From positions 248,001 through 312,000 of the forward strand of contig JAIXMG010000003.1 in the NCBI GenBank assembly GCA_025201345.1: 64,000 bases of DNA, given 5' to 3'. Position 1 is the stretch's first letter; every line of letters starts with the position of its first letter. A program made the translations under genes and the position numbers. The notes under the pieces were generated by a model. It saw only the letters and a list, made by a program, of their open reading frames with translations, did no database searches and was not told the origin of the DNA. This DNA is from Thamnidium elegans. Taxonomy: Eukaryota; Mucoromycota; Mucoromycetes; Mucorales; Mucoraceae. Positions 32,246 through 45,893 of this stretch are shown here, one piece after another.

Positions 32246-35015
32246 ATGACTGATATTCAATCACCCCCTCGTCGTCCACACAAGAGTAGATTAAGATCAT
32301 TGCCTTCTATTGAACGTATATCAACCGATTCTTCAATCATGGATAAAGAACAATCTATTTCACCCAACAGTGACGAATCTCCTAGATCCTTAAACTCACC
32401 TACACCTTCAATTAACTCTGTTCTATTATCACCACCAGAAAAGAGTAAGTATAGAAGTAGGTTCACTGAACACTTTGAATCAAAAAAAGAAGATTCCATC
32501 TATAATGAATATATCTTAAAATCAACAAAGAGACCTGAACATATAAAATCCTCTAAAAGTTTAAATACTGTCAGTACACTTTCAACCAAAAAGCATTCTC
32601 GTGTTCACCGATCGTCCATATCAACAAACAGTAGTGATGAATTGAATTTACCACTAGATCATTTACTGACCACAAGTACCTCCCCCGTAAAAAGAGTACC
32701 TTTGACATCATCTCTTTCAACCCCACTTCAAATATCGACTACAGTTATCCAGCCACGTAAATTCGGTAGTAACGGTTCCATCCTTACCAATCAATCTACC
32801 ACCAAGCTTACATCGATAGCTGCCCCCATGAGTTTAAACCGAGCCGATACAATCATTACCCGACTTGAAAGTTGGAGCGCATTTTTAAAATCGACTATCA
32901 ATTGGGTAGAGGAAGTATCTAAGATAAATCTTATTAGTAGTCGTGGGTACTACCAACGCGCTTACCCATACTTAGACGAATCATTTGCAATTTCAACCAC
33001 AACCACAACCAACCCACATGATACATCCAGCACTACGCTTGTGCAACAGAACATAAACCAGTCGATTCTCACCGTACAAACCGGATTCCAGGTCTTGACA
33101 ATGCAAATCGCTGCAGAACAACAAGAATTCTCAAAGTCTTTGGATCGTGATTACTTGCCTGGTTTAAAAAAATTGAGAAAGGAGTGTAAAGAAAAAATTC
33201 ATAGATTGAAAACGGACCATACTTTGTTTCTGGATGAACTGTTACGCAGGGCCGAAGTGACTAGAAGTAAAATGACTCATTTAAGTCGTTGTTGTAAACA
33301 AGCTGATAAAGCAAAGGGTCAATTGGAAATGGATCCTTGGGTTGCTAATTTATGTAAGTTTTTTTATTTAATTATTAGTGTATATTAATTTTTAAAATAA
33401 TTATTTAGTGGTATTACGACAACTTAAAAAAGAAGTTGATGAAGAAAACCGGTTAAGACTTTTAATGATACCTATTCAAAAGGAAGCACAATCTTTTGAA
33501 AAGCGATTACTTGAACTTGTTAAACCTACTATTCAACACTGCTACGAAACTTTAGCACCGGGAGCATGGGATGGTAGTGATGATAAGGACGCAGCACCAT
33601 TTCAATTACTTATGGACCAAGTGATGCCAACTTATGAATGGTCTCAGTTTGTCGAGTTACAAAAGAAAGACTTTGTCAATGAAAATAATCCAACAAAAGA
33701 TTACCTTAAAATTAATTATCCAAACAAGTTTCATCCTATGGTTATGACTTTATTAAAAGGTAAAATGCAAAGAAAGTACGGTGTTCGTAAACAATTTACA
33801 GAGAGAAGCTATATTCTAAGTCAGGGTAAGTTTTTTATTTTATTTTATTTTTTTTAAAAAAAATAATGTAATGAGTATTAACCATTTGTAAACATAGGAG
33901 GTTATCTTCATCAATTTACAATGGATGATAAAGTGTCGCCAGAAAAGACCTTATATATACCCAGCACCACTATCATTCCATCCATCGATATCAGCTATAT
34001 ATCAAGTTCGGACCAGAAATCCGTATTAGAGAACATGTGTTTAGATACATCCAACACATTTGAAGTTTGTAAGCCGGCTAGTAATGTACTTCAACGTGAT
34101 AAAGTAGCTCTTTTCCGTACTTCGAATCGCGAAGAATTAGTGACCTGGTGTCGATTGTTGATTCATTTTTCAAGCGGAGCCAGTTTATCATCTTTAGGTA
34201 TGATGAAGGCCGATCACAATGTACTATTGCATTCTCTGGAAGATGCAGTACCTGAATTAACCCAACACTTGAATGAGGTAACAAATGATTCTATTAAAGA
34301 AATAACAGAGCATTCTCCCGCTCGTAGTTTACGATCCGTCGGTACCCAAGAATCATTCAATGAACCTCTTGCTATGAATAAGAAGCGAGCTATGCTTAAA
34401 AATAGTCGTCCTCCTGTAACAAGGGCCATGTCAATAGCTACTGACGATGGCTTAAGAACACCTACCGCAACTTCATTCCAGGCTCAATATTTCTTACCAG
34501 AGCAAAGTGATATTAAAAATAGTACAGATGCCGAATCATTTGTTACCGCTAATTTGGATGATGATGAATCAGATGATCAAGAAGAAGATGGTGATGTAGT
34601 ACATCCTGTCATTACAAACGATTATTTTACTGTGCCTCATCCAGAACCTAAAGTCGATGATGATGATGATGCCGTTAGTATCGCTTCTACATCCACTGCA
34701 AAAGGGCCATCAAGTACTAGACCTGATGATTCACCCATCCGTGCTAGCACACCCGAACCTACGGGAAGAAGGTCACCTTCAATAGCCAGCACGGCCTTTG
34801 ACGATGCACAATCCTCCTTGTACTTTTCGTCGGGTTCCGCTCCAAATTCTCCTACACCATCTAACCGATCTTCAATTGTTTCGATCCCAGATTTTAATTT
34901 GGTACCTGAAGCTACTTCGTTTAATGTATCTGATCAACAAGGACCATCTTCTAATACCCCATTATCAGCAGCACAATTATACAAGGCTACCTTGAAAATG
35001 GATCTTGATGATTAA
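32246..35015 (+). CDS. Slm1/Ask10/Rgc-like protein: F-BAR-like helical region plus PH domain
   Basis: Three exons, 32246-33353, 33409-33825 and 33898-35015, in frame, 880 residues. The first 200 residues are Ser/Pro-rich and disordered. A helical F-BAR-like region spans about 205-470 (RADTIITRLESWSAFLK, SLDRDYLPGLKKLRKECKEK, FLDELLRRAEVTRSKM, FEKRLLELVKPTIQHCYETL). The PH domain (about 490-610) starts TERSYILSQGGYLHQF and contains SPEKTLYIPSTTIIPS and NREELVTWCRLL, as in yeast Slm1/2 and Ask10/Rgc1. The acidic Ser/Thr-rich tail is probably phosphoregulated. Known relatives bind phosphoinositides and TORC2 or regulate the glycerol channel and cell-wall stress at the plasma membrane. Convergent with the first MFS gene, 227 bp apart. 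Confidence 0.87.
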
Positions 35016-35242
35016 TAAATCATCAGCTTACATGTTCCCCCCCCTTTTTTTTATATATACTTATTTACTATTTATTACTACTATTACTATTATTATATAC
35101 ATCATTATTTTAATAATCATCTAATCAACATATTTTATGCATGTTTTAATAGTGTTCAACTGTAACTAAAAGAAAAAAAGGTTTATTATTACTCGCATTA
35201 CATTATCTAAAGTTATATATGTTGACAGGAAACCGGTTCTTT

Positions 35243-37002
35243 TTAGAGTTTATAAATAAAGTTTGATGTTTCTCTATCTGTCATATCCAAAGTATTATCA
35301 TATATTTCGCTTGTATCTTCAATCAGTATATTTTTCTCTCGCTCCTTATTTGACTGAGACATAAAGTACCGTGCGATCAATAACAATACGATACTCAGGA
35401 TATTGGAAACCATGTAGCATACCATACCACCAATATACAATGGCTTCTGACTTGAAACCATCAACTGAGGTCCCAAAAAATTACCTACTGTACCGAAAAA
35501 AATAATAGCACAATTATAAAAGACTTTTTTGGTATATCCCGATATATTATTTGAGATTGAAGTCATGACCATGGTTACTGCAGCTATATAAGACCAGCAC
35601 ATGTAGAGTCCAACCAATTTGGCTTGATGAACAGGAATAATTAAAAGCAATAATAATCCCAAGGTGGCTATTAACAGCATAATACATGCAATGTAAATAA
35701 TAGAGTTATTGTAACGTTTCTGGCATATTATGGCAATAAAAATAAATATACAGTCCATTACACCAGATGGAATACTAAGTAAAATTGCATTTAAATTCTA
35801 CCACATGAAATAGTAATGTTAGTACACCAATAATTAATATTTAAAACGCAACGCTAACCGAGTATCCAAATCCTTGGGTTATAATTGAACTAAATACGGA
35901 TAATGCACCATTCTGAAGAGAAACAAAAAAAGAAAACGCAGCAAAACAGTAAAATCGGCTTTCCTTTAATGCTTCCATTATTTGACTATAATTAATTTTT
36001 CTTGTTACAACTACTGCATTATCCTTTATACGTAATCTAATAATTGTATGTTCATCGTCTGATTTAGAAATATGATTAGCATCATCGATTAATAAAAAGA
36101 AGCAAACAACTCCGAAAATAACAGTGGCACATCCTAAAATAATCATCACCCTGAATACATGTATAATTAATATAAAAAAAGGGGTTGAAGGTTATGCACG
36201 AACAAAAAAAAAAAAAAAAAAAATTACCATTGCCAGGCCTTCATCCCCGCGATGCCGTCCATATGTCCGATACCATAGGATAGTATACCTCCTACAGTCA
36301 TAGCAACACCGCCTGTAAAATAAAGTGTACCAATACGAGCAGCTTGCTCCTTTCTACGATAGACTTTACTAATTAACATTACAGAACAGGGAAACACGCC
36401 AGCTTCAAAAACACCAAGAAGAAATCGAAATACGGCCAAATGAGCAAAGTTTTTCGATATACTGGTCAAGCCCAAAATTGTACCCCAGGTAAGAATAAGT
36501 GTACCCAAGTACCTCCCTAAATTTAACTTTTGTACAAAATATGCATTTGGTATCTAAATAGAATAAAGAAATTAATTCCGATACGCATAAATGTTTCTCT
36601 ATATATTACTTGATAAAATAAGTATCCAATAAAGAATATAGATCCAAGCCAACCAAATTGTGTATCATCTAAATCGTTGTCTTCTTTAATACCCAACACA
36701 GAAGAATAATTGAGTGCTGATTTATCAAAGAACTATATATAATGATAGGTTTTCTTTCTAGTAATTTTTTAAATATATACATGTATATTTTTTATATATA
36801 TAACTACCTGAATAATAACCAGCATACAAAGACACGGCATAACATAAATATAGTCTAGTCTCTTTACAAGATTTTTTTCGATTTTCATCATGTCATCTGA
36901 TAATTCTGGTTTGACAATTGAGCACAACTCTACATCAAAATCAAGACTATTTTGATATGGTGTCACAGTGTCGTTATCGAATTTTTCCTTGTTTATTTCC
37001 AT
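35243..37002 (-). CDS. MFS transporter, Dal5/allantoate-permease-like (tandem copy A)
   Basis: Five exons: 37002-36808, 36732-36610, 36553-36228, 36150-35859 and 35797-35243, all in frame, 496 residues. Features of the anion:cation symporter family: an acidic N-terminal tail, KRLDYIYVMPCLC (helix 1), FFDKSALNYS, LGSIFFIGYLFYQIPNAYF, RFLLGVFEAGVFPCSVMLIS with YRRKEQAAR, the central cytosolic loop, and ISGYTKKVFYNCAIIFFGTVGNFLGP near helix 11. About twelve membrane helices. The likely substrate is an organic anion such as allantoate, a vitamin or a small peptide; which one cannot be told. It is one of three same-strand paralogues (copies B and C at 37676-39413 and 41238-42930). Confidence 0.92.
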
Positions 37003-37675
37003 CTGTTGTCGTTTTTATATATGTATATATATATAAAAAAAAAAGAAAGAAAACGAGGGATTGGAACTTTTTATTTTATTTTATGTACATATATATATAT
37101 ATATATCAGGAAAAATAAAGGGGTACCTTATACGCATCCTCTATTAATATATGCTCTTAATATTTTATAATACCTATGCCATATGACTTTAATTGATTCC
37201 TTGTTGGTCTAGTTGTAAAAACTATAAACACTCATTAACGTGGCATTGAGGGCTTTTTTTTTTATGCAAAATAATCTGGGTAATGGTAAATCAACTGGCA
37301 TAATTCAAATTTTTTTCCAATCAAAAAAGTTAAACACTCCTGTCATAATATGGGTCATCATCCTTTTAATATATACAAATATATAATGTAAACCAGTATC
37401 CCTTACAACATGTAAAGCAACTCAAAAACAGGGCAAACAAAAATTTAAATTACAATAAAGCTAAAAAAAGGAATTTTCTTTGTTTCAATATATTTTGCCT
37501 TTTTAAATGCAGTAAAAAAATATTTCTGCATTTATTAGTTGCTATAAGTATGCTGAAATGAAATAAAACTAGTGTATAAATAGTAGTAAAAAAATAGATA
37601 TTACAAAGTATATAGGGGAAAGTGTAAATGTATATAAGAGATGAAAAGTTTTTGTACTGCAGTTATTATTTTTTT
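37003..37675. other. Spacer between MFS copies A and B
   Basis: 673 bp with promoter sequence of copy A (a (TA)n-rich stretch at about 37016-37110) and the 3' region of copy B. No gene seen. Confidence 0.45.
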
Positions 37676-38223
37676 TTATAAGCGATAAAGGAAATTAGGG
37701 TCTTGTACATCACTCAAATCATCTTCTACATGGGTCATAACTACCGTTTCAGATGATAGTCTTTTTCTATTAATAGTAGCCATTTGATTTCGAGCAATAA
37801 ACAGTAACACGATCACAATTGAGTTGGCAGCAATGTAGCCAAGAACTGCTCCAATATAGTTTGGTGCTTGATGCTCCAAAATCATTAACGGACCACAAAA
37901 GTTACCAAGGGTATAAAAAATCATGACCATACCATTGTAAAAAATCTTTTTGGTATAACCGGAAACATTATTGGAGATAGATGTCACCATAAGTACGTAG
38001 ACAGAAGCGTAAGACCAAGTTAGATAGAACCCAATAAGTTTATAATGAGGGTTAGGAATAACCTCAAGGAGAATAAATCCAAGAATATCTACCGCCATGA
38101 GCGCAATAGCTGTATAAATTGTTTGCTTTGTCTTACGAACACTATAAATTGCAGTTAAAATAAAAATAATATCAGCAGCACCGGCACCTATACTAAGTAA
38201 TACGGATTGTAATCCCTACATTC

Positions 38224-38258
<35 letters not shown>

Positions 38259-39413
38259 AATAATGTAAATAATAATTAAAAATGATTTTATATTAACTTA
38301 CAGTAAAACCAAAACCCATTGCAAACTGAGTATTATACGTTGTCATGGCACCATTCTGTAAATTAATAAACATGCAAGAAAAACAGAAGCACCAAAAACG
38401 CTTTTCTCTCAAGGCTTCATAAATTTGCTCTTTCTTAATCATGGTTGTACGTACAACAGCATTATCACGAGTTCTTTCCTCCACTAAGATTTCTTGTTCA
38501 GCGTTTAAACTTAATGCGGGCGATTTAGGGTTATCGATTAAAAAGAAAAAACTAAAAACGCCTATAAAAGTTGTAATACCACCAAGAATAATCATAATCC
38601 TATCAAATAATGTTATTTTAGTTTATTTTATTTTTAGTTATTAAAATAACGTACCATCTCCATCTAGGAATACCGTGAGCATCACCCATTGCATCGATAC
38701 CATATGTAATAAGGCCACCGATGACTAAGGCAAAACCATTACAAATCCAAAATGCGCCTAAGCGAGCTGCTTGTTCATTTCTACGGTAAAATGTACTAAC
38801 TAAAAGAGTTAAAGATGGATAAACACCAGCTTCAAAAAAACCAAGTAGAAATCTCAAGGCCGCCACCTGAGAAAAAGTGGTTGCAGCAGCTGTAGATGTC
38901 AAGACAGCACCCCATAATATGACGACGATTCCAAGGTATCTTCCTACTGGAACTCTTTGGAGAAAGTAATTATTTGGTAACTTTTTTTTTTAAAAAAAAT
39001 AACATGAGTTCTTCATTTTTTTAATATGGCATGTTTGTTGAACAATATTACCTGAAATAATAAATAACCCAAGTAAAAAATAGAGCCGATTAAACTGTAT
39101 TGACTTCCATTAATGTTGAGATCTTCTTTAAAGCCTATCACAGCGGCATAATTAATACAAGATTTGTCTAAAAACTGTTTTTTTTTATTAATTTATTTTT
39201 TCTTTGAAGGTTATTTTTATTTCTTACCTGTAAAAAATCGATAGCACATACTAGAGGCATCAAAAAAAAATCAATCTTTCTCACGAGCGCTTTTTCTTCC
39301 GCTGACATGGGGATGTCATCGTCTTTATATACTTCATACTGATCAATCGTTTCAGTTTCGTATCGATTATTTCCATATAATGAGTTATTAGATCTTTTCT
39401 CGAGAGAGTCCAT
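37676..39413 (-). CDS. MFS transporter, Dal5/allantoate-permease-like (tandem copy B)
   Basis: Five exons: 39413-39228, 39174-39052, 38980-38655, 38599-38302 and 38215-37676, in frame, 490 residues. Same plan as copy A, with identical exon-2 and exon-3 lengths (123 and 326 nt) and identical intron phases. Motifs: VRKIDFFLMPLVCAIDFLQ, FLDKSCINYAAV, LRFLLGFFEAGVYPSL with YRRNEQAAR, and NNVSGYTKKIFYNGMVMIFY. The most diverged of the three: the pre-helix loop reads AHGIPRWRW where A and C have a Gly-Met/Trp-Gln-Trp form, which suggests a different substrate. A (TG)n run (38226-38257) lies in its last intron. Confidence 0.92.
38226..38257 (+). repeat. (TG)n microsatellite in intron of MFS copy B
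   Basis: About sixteen TG units inside the last intron of the copy B permease gene. Confidence 0.85.
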
Positions 39414-41237
39414 GTTTACGTCAGACGTCGAATACGTCGTTGACTGAATAGATTTAGTATCGAAAATTTTGACAAGAAAAAAAAAGAAAAGAAAAGAGGG
39501 GAAAAAAAAATTTACAATACGTTTTTTTTTTTGGTATTATAAAAAAAAAAGAAAACTTAAGAAGAGAAAGGGTTGAAAAAAAAAAATCCATTGAAAGGTG
39601 AATTAACTCTTTTTCGGTGAAAAAACTAATCAAGTGTAACGGGATTTAGGTAGGAGAAGGATACTCTCCATACGTTTAAAACACAATGAAACCTTGTGCC
39701 TTCTGAATCAATTCCTTTTTTTTTAAAAAAATATCATAAACTACATCGCTGCTTATTCTTCTATTTTCTTTAGCTAAACAATAGTAAAGTGGTCTAAGAG
39801 TATACCAATTGGTACCAAATTTATGTTAGATCGTTTCTTTTGGCTCTCTCTCTTTTTTTTCATATAGCACAAATGTAGTGTTTAATTGATTTTAGATACC
39901 TTAAAGTTGAGCTATACCACAAATGACATTTACGCTACTCCGACACCTTTGAAAAACACAAATATTTATCGTGATAGTAAAAAGGAACTCAGTCCAATAA
40001 TATACCTGCAGGAGCAGTAAAATCAACTTTATAAACTATAGCCTGAATAATACATAATATAATGTGTGTAAGTCATTAGTTTGGTATATACAATTCTTTT
40101 CTTTTTTCCTTAAAAAAACAAAAGATTCATGGGTAAGTTGGTTAAGGACCAGTCCTTTGTAAATAGCAATTATAAGGTTACCAACAAAGTTATGTTAAAC
40201 GCCCGATAATTGTGAACTCAGATTTGAAATTGTACGCCATGATACTCCACTCATCTCCCGTCAAAAAAAAGATGCATATATATATATATATATATGTGTG
40301 AGTGTGTGTGTGTGTGTATAGACGAAGGGAAGAAATGATAATAGAAACAACAAAAAAATCTATATCTATCATTGATATAATTTTACTGCTAACATAGTTT
40401 GTGCTCGTTACTAAGAAACTCTGGATGAAAAATACAGAACTATACAAATTAAAAAAGGAAATGGTGTACAAGTCAAAAAGGAAATGGTGTACGAGTTTTT
40501 TTTTTATCAGTACAACGATCATTCACAAAAGTGTACAAAAAAAGAAGAAAAAAAAGTATGCATAGGGTGAGAAACGTGATTTTAATATTAGTCCCCAACG
40601 GTATGACGAAACTGGATAGTATCCCCAATAAATATTTTTCCCTGTTATAAACGTATAAAAATGCGTTTTAAATTTATTAACACTAATTTAAATAAGCCTG
40701 TTGCTATATATTATTTTTCTTTTTCTGTCAAAGTTAACTACCATGTATTTTTTAAAAAAAAGGCCGCCTTTCTTTTTAATACCGAGCACAGACAATTGTT
40801 TTGCCGTTAACTCGGTAAAAAGTTACAGAAAACACTGATACATTTCTCCCAGAAGACCCCTATCAGAAACGGACTAAAAAACTTCAAATAGCTAAACTAC
40901 ACGATATTTAAACTATACAAATATTAGAACCGAATGAACCGATCAAAGATACAAGATCAAAGCCCAAGTACTGACATGAGAATGTAATAATAAGCAAATC
41001 CTATTCACACAAAATTATATTTACTATCCTGCCTCATCAGTAAATATTTTAAATTTCAAAACATGATTACATTTAACAAGTTATATATTTTTTTTCCTCT
41101 CTGTATTCAAGATTACATGTACAAACACAATATGTGATAATAGTTTTTTTTTTTTTTTTTTTTTTTTTTTGAACTATTAAATTGGGTATTATTATAAAAT
41201 GACAAATTAAACTAAATGGTAATTCGTATTAAAAAAA
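39414..41237. other. Spacer between MFS copies B and C
   Basis: About 1.8 kb of AT-rich sequence: promoter of copy B and 3' region of copy C. It contains a (TA)n/(TG)n microsatellite at about 40275-40318, a duplicated AAAAAGGAAATGGTGTAC (near 40453 and 40475), and a T-run (about 41143-41170). No gene seen. Confidence 0.45.
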
Positions 41238-42930
41238 TTAAAGTCTATAAATGAAGTTTGGATTTTCAACATCGGTCAAGTCATCGTTTACATCGACCTT
41301 TGTATTAGAAGGATTATCTAAACGCTCCTTGTTGGACTTGGCCATATAATAACGAGCAATTTGTAAAAGGATAATACAAACTACATCAGCTGCCATATAA
41401 CCGATCATACCACCAAGGTATAAAGGCTTTTGAGAGGGAACCATCATTTGAGGTCCAGCAAAGTTACCAAATGTATAAAATACCATGACTGAACTACTGT
41501 AAAAGATCTTCTTTGTATAACCAGAAACGTTGTTAGTCAAAGCAGTCAAGAAAAGGGTATAAGAAGCTGCAAATGACCAACACATGTAAAGACCTAAAAG
41601 TTTGATTTGAGGAACAGGAATAACAACAAGTAACAAAAGACCAACGATAGCAATAACAAGTAAAATACAGGCAAGATGAAGTGATTGGCCATAGCGACGG
41701 TTGTACCAAACAGCAAAACCAATATAAAGACAATCAACTACACCTGAGGGAACACTAAGTAAGATAGCATTGAGATTCTACAAAAAAAAAAATAGTCAAA
41801 GCTATGTTAGCGTTATACCCTATATATAAATCGTTATATATTCACTTACAGAGAATCCAAAACCAGCTGTGATAATAGAACTAAAGGTGTTGAGCGCGCC
41901 ATTTTGGAGATTATAGAGCAAAGAGGCAAAGATAAAACAATAGTAGCGAGGTTCTTTAAGTGCTTCAAGCATATGATGGAACTTAATTTCTTTAGTAATG
42001 ACAGTAGAGTTATCAATAATACGAAGTTCCACAACCTTCATTTCATCAGGAGTTAAACGAAGGAACTTAGATCTTGGATTATCTACTAATAAAAAGAAAC
42101 AAAAGATACCAAATGCCATGGTAGCAGCTCCGAGAATAATCATAATCCTATTTTTTTTTAACAAAAAGAGAGATTAGTTTACAAATAATAACCAACTCGT
42201 AATTGTTTACCATACCATTGCCAACCATTCATGCCTCTTACACCCATCATATGACCAATACCATAACCAACAAGACCACCAACAGCCATAGCAATACCGT
42301 TACAAATATAAACACAACCAATACGACCAGCTTGCTCGTTACGGCGATACATGCAACTGACAATAATCATACAACAAGGGTAGATACCTGCTTCGAAGAA
42401 ACCGAGTAAGAAACGAAGAGCAGCTAATTGAGAGAAATTCTTTCCAACACTAGTGACGGTAAGAACCACGCCCCAGGTGACAATAAGTGTACCAACATAT
42501 TTTCCAATTGGGAGTCTTTGGAGGAGAAATGTATTGGGGACCTAAAAAAAAAAGTTAGTTTCGATAAGGTTCAAGATATAATTTTTTATCTATTTACCTG
42601 GTACACCAAATAGCCAAGATAAAAGATTGATCCTAGCCAACCGAACTCGCTATCCGTAATATGTGTGTCTTCCTTAATACCCAGTAAAGCAGAATAGTTT
42701 AATGCAGATTTATCAAAAAATTGCAAGAAATTAAGAATAGCAATGCAGGGCATAACGTAAAGAAAATCAAGCTTCCAAACTAATGACTTTTCAGCAGCTA
42801 CCAACTCTGGAGAGAGTTCGTCATCGTTCAAAGCTTCTTCATCGTGATCGAGCTCTGAACTTTCGTATAATTCTTTTTTTCCTTCTGACGAACAGATTCT
42901 TTCATCTGTCAATTCTGGTTGATGTGACAT
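41238..42930 (-). CDS. MFS transporter, Dal5/allantoate-permease-like (tandem copy C, one intron fewer)
   Basis: Four exons: 42930-42598, 42541-42216, 42147-41850 and 41777-41238, in frame, 498 residues. Closest to copy A. Motifs: VWKLDFLYVMPCIAILNFLQ running without interruption into FFDKSALNYSALLGIKED, then LGSIFYLGYLVYQVPNTF, LRFLLGFFEAGIYPCCMI with YRRNEQAGR, and NNVSGYTKKIFYSSSVMVFY. The intron that in A and B separates the FLQ/IIQ end from FFDK/FLDK is absent here. The three remaining introns have the same positions and phases as in A and B. It probably imports a small organic anion at the plasma membrane. Confidence 0.93.
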
Positions 42931-43783
42931 ACTTAATATTCCAAATAAATAAATAAATAAATAAAATATGTAGATGGATCAAGAAAAGAAAAAGAAAAAA
43001 TGTTTTCTAATGGCGTTTCTTTTTATACAAACGCTATTTAGATTTACTTGCCCTTGATTTCTTTTTCTTTCGGAATTAACAAGGAGTCGCATTTTATATT
43101 TAGTGTTACATCTTTTATAGAAAAGACTTTAAACCAATACTTGATCAAGGAGAGGACTTTTAAAAGAATCTTGTGTATACTTTGTTATCTGAAAGCCTTT
43201 GTTACTAGAAAGGCTGTTTTTTCGATAGGCACGATTACCGGCACACGTCTTTACCCTTTATGCCAACGTAAATAATAATAAAATAATACACCCTAGCTCA
43301 ATTACTCAATACAATAAGGATATACTTTACTATTCTATAATCGATATACATTTTAAATCTCCATTATTTCCAACTATTGATCGAACATCCATTTTTTTAA
43401 AGTTTTATCCAATCGGAGACTGGGGATACTAGTTTTTTAGATGTATATTTCTTTCCATGCTACCTATCATATGCAACAATTCCTAATGTTGCAATTTTTT
43501 GAGAGATTTGTATAAAAGTGAAAAAAGTTATCGTACTACAGTGATAGTTAAATTATAGTCATTTTTTCTTTCGTTCCCTCCTTTATGACTATAGTTACAT
43601 CATACTATTAGTTGTAAAGTTGATACAAGACAGTAAGATCGTCTAGTAGACTATATTTTGAGTAAAACACAAAATAATTCGAGGAAGATGACCCATATTA
43701 TCTCTCACTATTGTCTCAGACTGACTAACATGGTGTAACTAAAGATAAGTGCCATTTCAATTCAACAAACGCTTTTTTTTTTT

Positions 43784-43814
<31 letters not shown>

Positions 43815-44750
43815 CGTTTGATAGGTTCAAGGAGAATATTATGATCTCAAAGGTAACTGTTTATAGAAACCTTTCGATTATTCTGACTACATAGATGTAA
43901 CCTTGATAAATTATAGATATACGCATTATATATCTATAGATTAAAGTACCATTTATGTATATACATAAAAAAAAGACAACTTTTCTTTTCTTTTTTTTCT
44001 TAGCTCGTTGTTAATAAAAATATTTATATTATGTGATACATATTATAATATATAGCTGACTTGGCTACGGTATCCTCGAGTTTATCAACTATTCTTTTTT
44101 TTTTTTTTTTTTTTTTTTTTGGTACATGGAAAAAGAGAAAGAAAGAAGAGGATATTGACAAAAAAGTATTATTTTCCCCTTTTAAAGTCTTAGGTACATT
44201 TTCTGCATTTTTGTACTTTTGTGCACTTGAAACACACAAGCTATCTTTTTCTTCAAATCAGAAATATTTTCGTAATCAATTGCGTGCTTCGACCTATTGT
44301 GTAACAAAGTCATCTCTTCTGCCAATAATAAAAAACGCTACTTTTTTTTTTTTCTATTTCTAACCACAACGTATTTTTTTTTATCTAGAGTCCTTTTATT
44401 TTATCTTATTTTGACCAGAAATAAAATTAAGTATTTGTTATCTTTTGAGAATTAAAGAGATGTTTTGAAGTAGATAGATTCCTCGCGAAAAATAAAATAA
44501 AAAATAGTTAAAAGATGATGGTTACAATTATATTTCAAAACAACTTTTAAATTAAATTGGTGTAAATAGGATATGACTAGCTGAATGTTTGTTAATGTTT
44601 CAAACTAGTCCATTATATCATTCTCTGGTATGTTGAAAAACGTCAATATTTTTTTTTAATAAAGATCATGTGCTACTTGCAAGAAAAAGAATAATCATTT
44701 CGAGAATGAACTTCTAAAAAACTGTTTAATTGAAAAATATATATTAAGTA
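42931..44750. other. Intergenic region upstream of MFS copy C, no gene seen
   Basis: About 1.8 kb. It contains an (ATAA)n stretch next to the copy C start, a (GCTG)n tetranucleotide repeat at about 43784-43814, and T-runs near 44094-44120. Apparent frames are low-complexity or lack a start. Confidence 0.45.
43784..43814 (+). repeat. (GCTG)n tetranucleotide microsatellite
   Basis: About eight head-to-tail GCTG units after a T-run, in non-coding sequence. Confidence 0.85.
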
Positions 44751-45893
44751 TTATAAACGAATAATTAAAGAAAAAGATAAAAATAACATTAGAACTACTG
44801 ATAAATAAGTTCTATGATGGCTTTGTAAACCGGAACTATCTAAACTATTATCAATAAAAACATGATCCGTAGGAGATAATTTAGCATGTGGAGCAACAGG
44901 AGAAGAAACATTACGCGAGGCAACAGAGATCCTACTCGACAAGAGAGGTACGGAAGTGACACCATTCATTTCCGCTACTACATCTAGTGCATCACCCATT
45001 GTATAAAAATCAACTTCAATGAAGCTAGGCTTCTTCTGGAATATGTCTGTGCAGTTATTAGCATGTTTTGTTAGAGATTCCCGGCTATTAGTGATAAGTG
45101 CTTTACTTCTAAGGGGAATCTGTACTTTAATAGTTCCCAAATCGATATTAGCGTACATAAAATGATTCATGACATACATCAAATCATCGGGATTAAGATC
45201 GTCTCCAATTCTATCCACGTTACAGTTAAACGCATCTATATCTGTATTATCGTAAGGCGTTTCAAATACTCTCGAAAACTGATCCATTAACCTACATATT
45301 TTTAACGGGGGGGGGGTTAAGAAAGACTTCAAATAAGATATACATCTGTATTACCATGGAACCTGATCTGAATCTGCTTCGGCATCTATAAAATTCACTA
45401 CTCGTTTTCCTGCGTCAATCATGGATTGGATCGTAGGCCATTCATCTCCTATACTGTGTGTGAAAACCATTGGCATAATATCACTAGATTCATAAACCTG
45501 AGCTAATTCAGTTGCCTTAAAATTATTGAGATTATTCCACATGATTGTAACAACTTCCTTTGGATTTTCTTCTAACCAAGTCGCAATGGTATTGAGAGTT
45601 TCAGTTGCAGGTCCTGCATCAAGTACTCTACAAAACGTATGACAAAGGTTTATCTGTAAAGGATCATCTATAGAAGGTACAGCAGTTAGTTTAATTCCCC
45701 GAACACCATCATTCAATTGGTCGATAATCGTATAATCTTGAGTCGCTGCAATGTTTGGGGATAATGCATAAGAATCATGGGTGATTAATTGCGTGATATC
45801 ACTATAAGACATGTCGCAGAGACTAGATCCACCATTACATTCAGCCTGTATTGTAGTAAATAGTGATACAAGTATTAAAAACCCTATAACCAT
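44751..45893 (-). CDS. Secreted/GPI-anchored PLC-like phosphodiesterase
   Basis: Two exons, 45893-45355 and 45291-44751, joined in frame (TG|G of Trp), 359 residues. It begins with a signal peptide (MVIGFLILVSLFTTIQA) followed by Cys-containing ECNGGSSLCDMSYSDI. Catalytic-type histidines lie in LITHDSYALSP and NLCHTFCRVLDAGP, the two-His pattern of the PI-PLC X/PLC-like fold. WLEENPKEVVTIMWNN and AGKRVVNFIDAEAD are also typical of fungal members. The hydrophobic C-terminus after a Ser-rich stretch (YLSVVLMLFLSFSLIIRL) looks like a GPI-attachment signal. Probably acts at the cell surface on a phosphodiester substrate. A (C/G)10 run in the single intron is unusual. Divergent from the S9 peptidase. 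Confidence 0.85.

Noticed and set aside
42931..43275. Plus-strand 75-codon frame upstream of MFS copy C
   Set aside because: No ATG-led coding pattern and no family resemblance; lies in the promoter region of a strongly supported gene.
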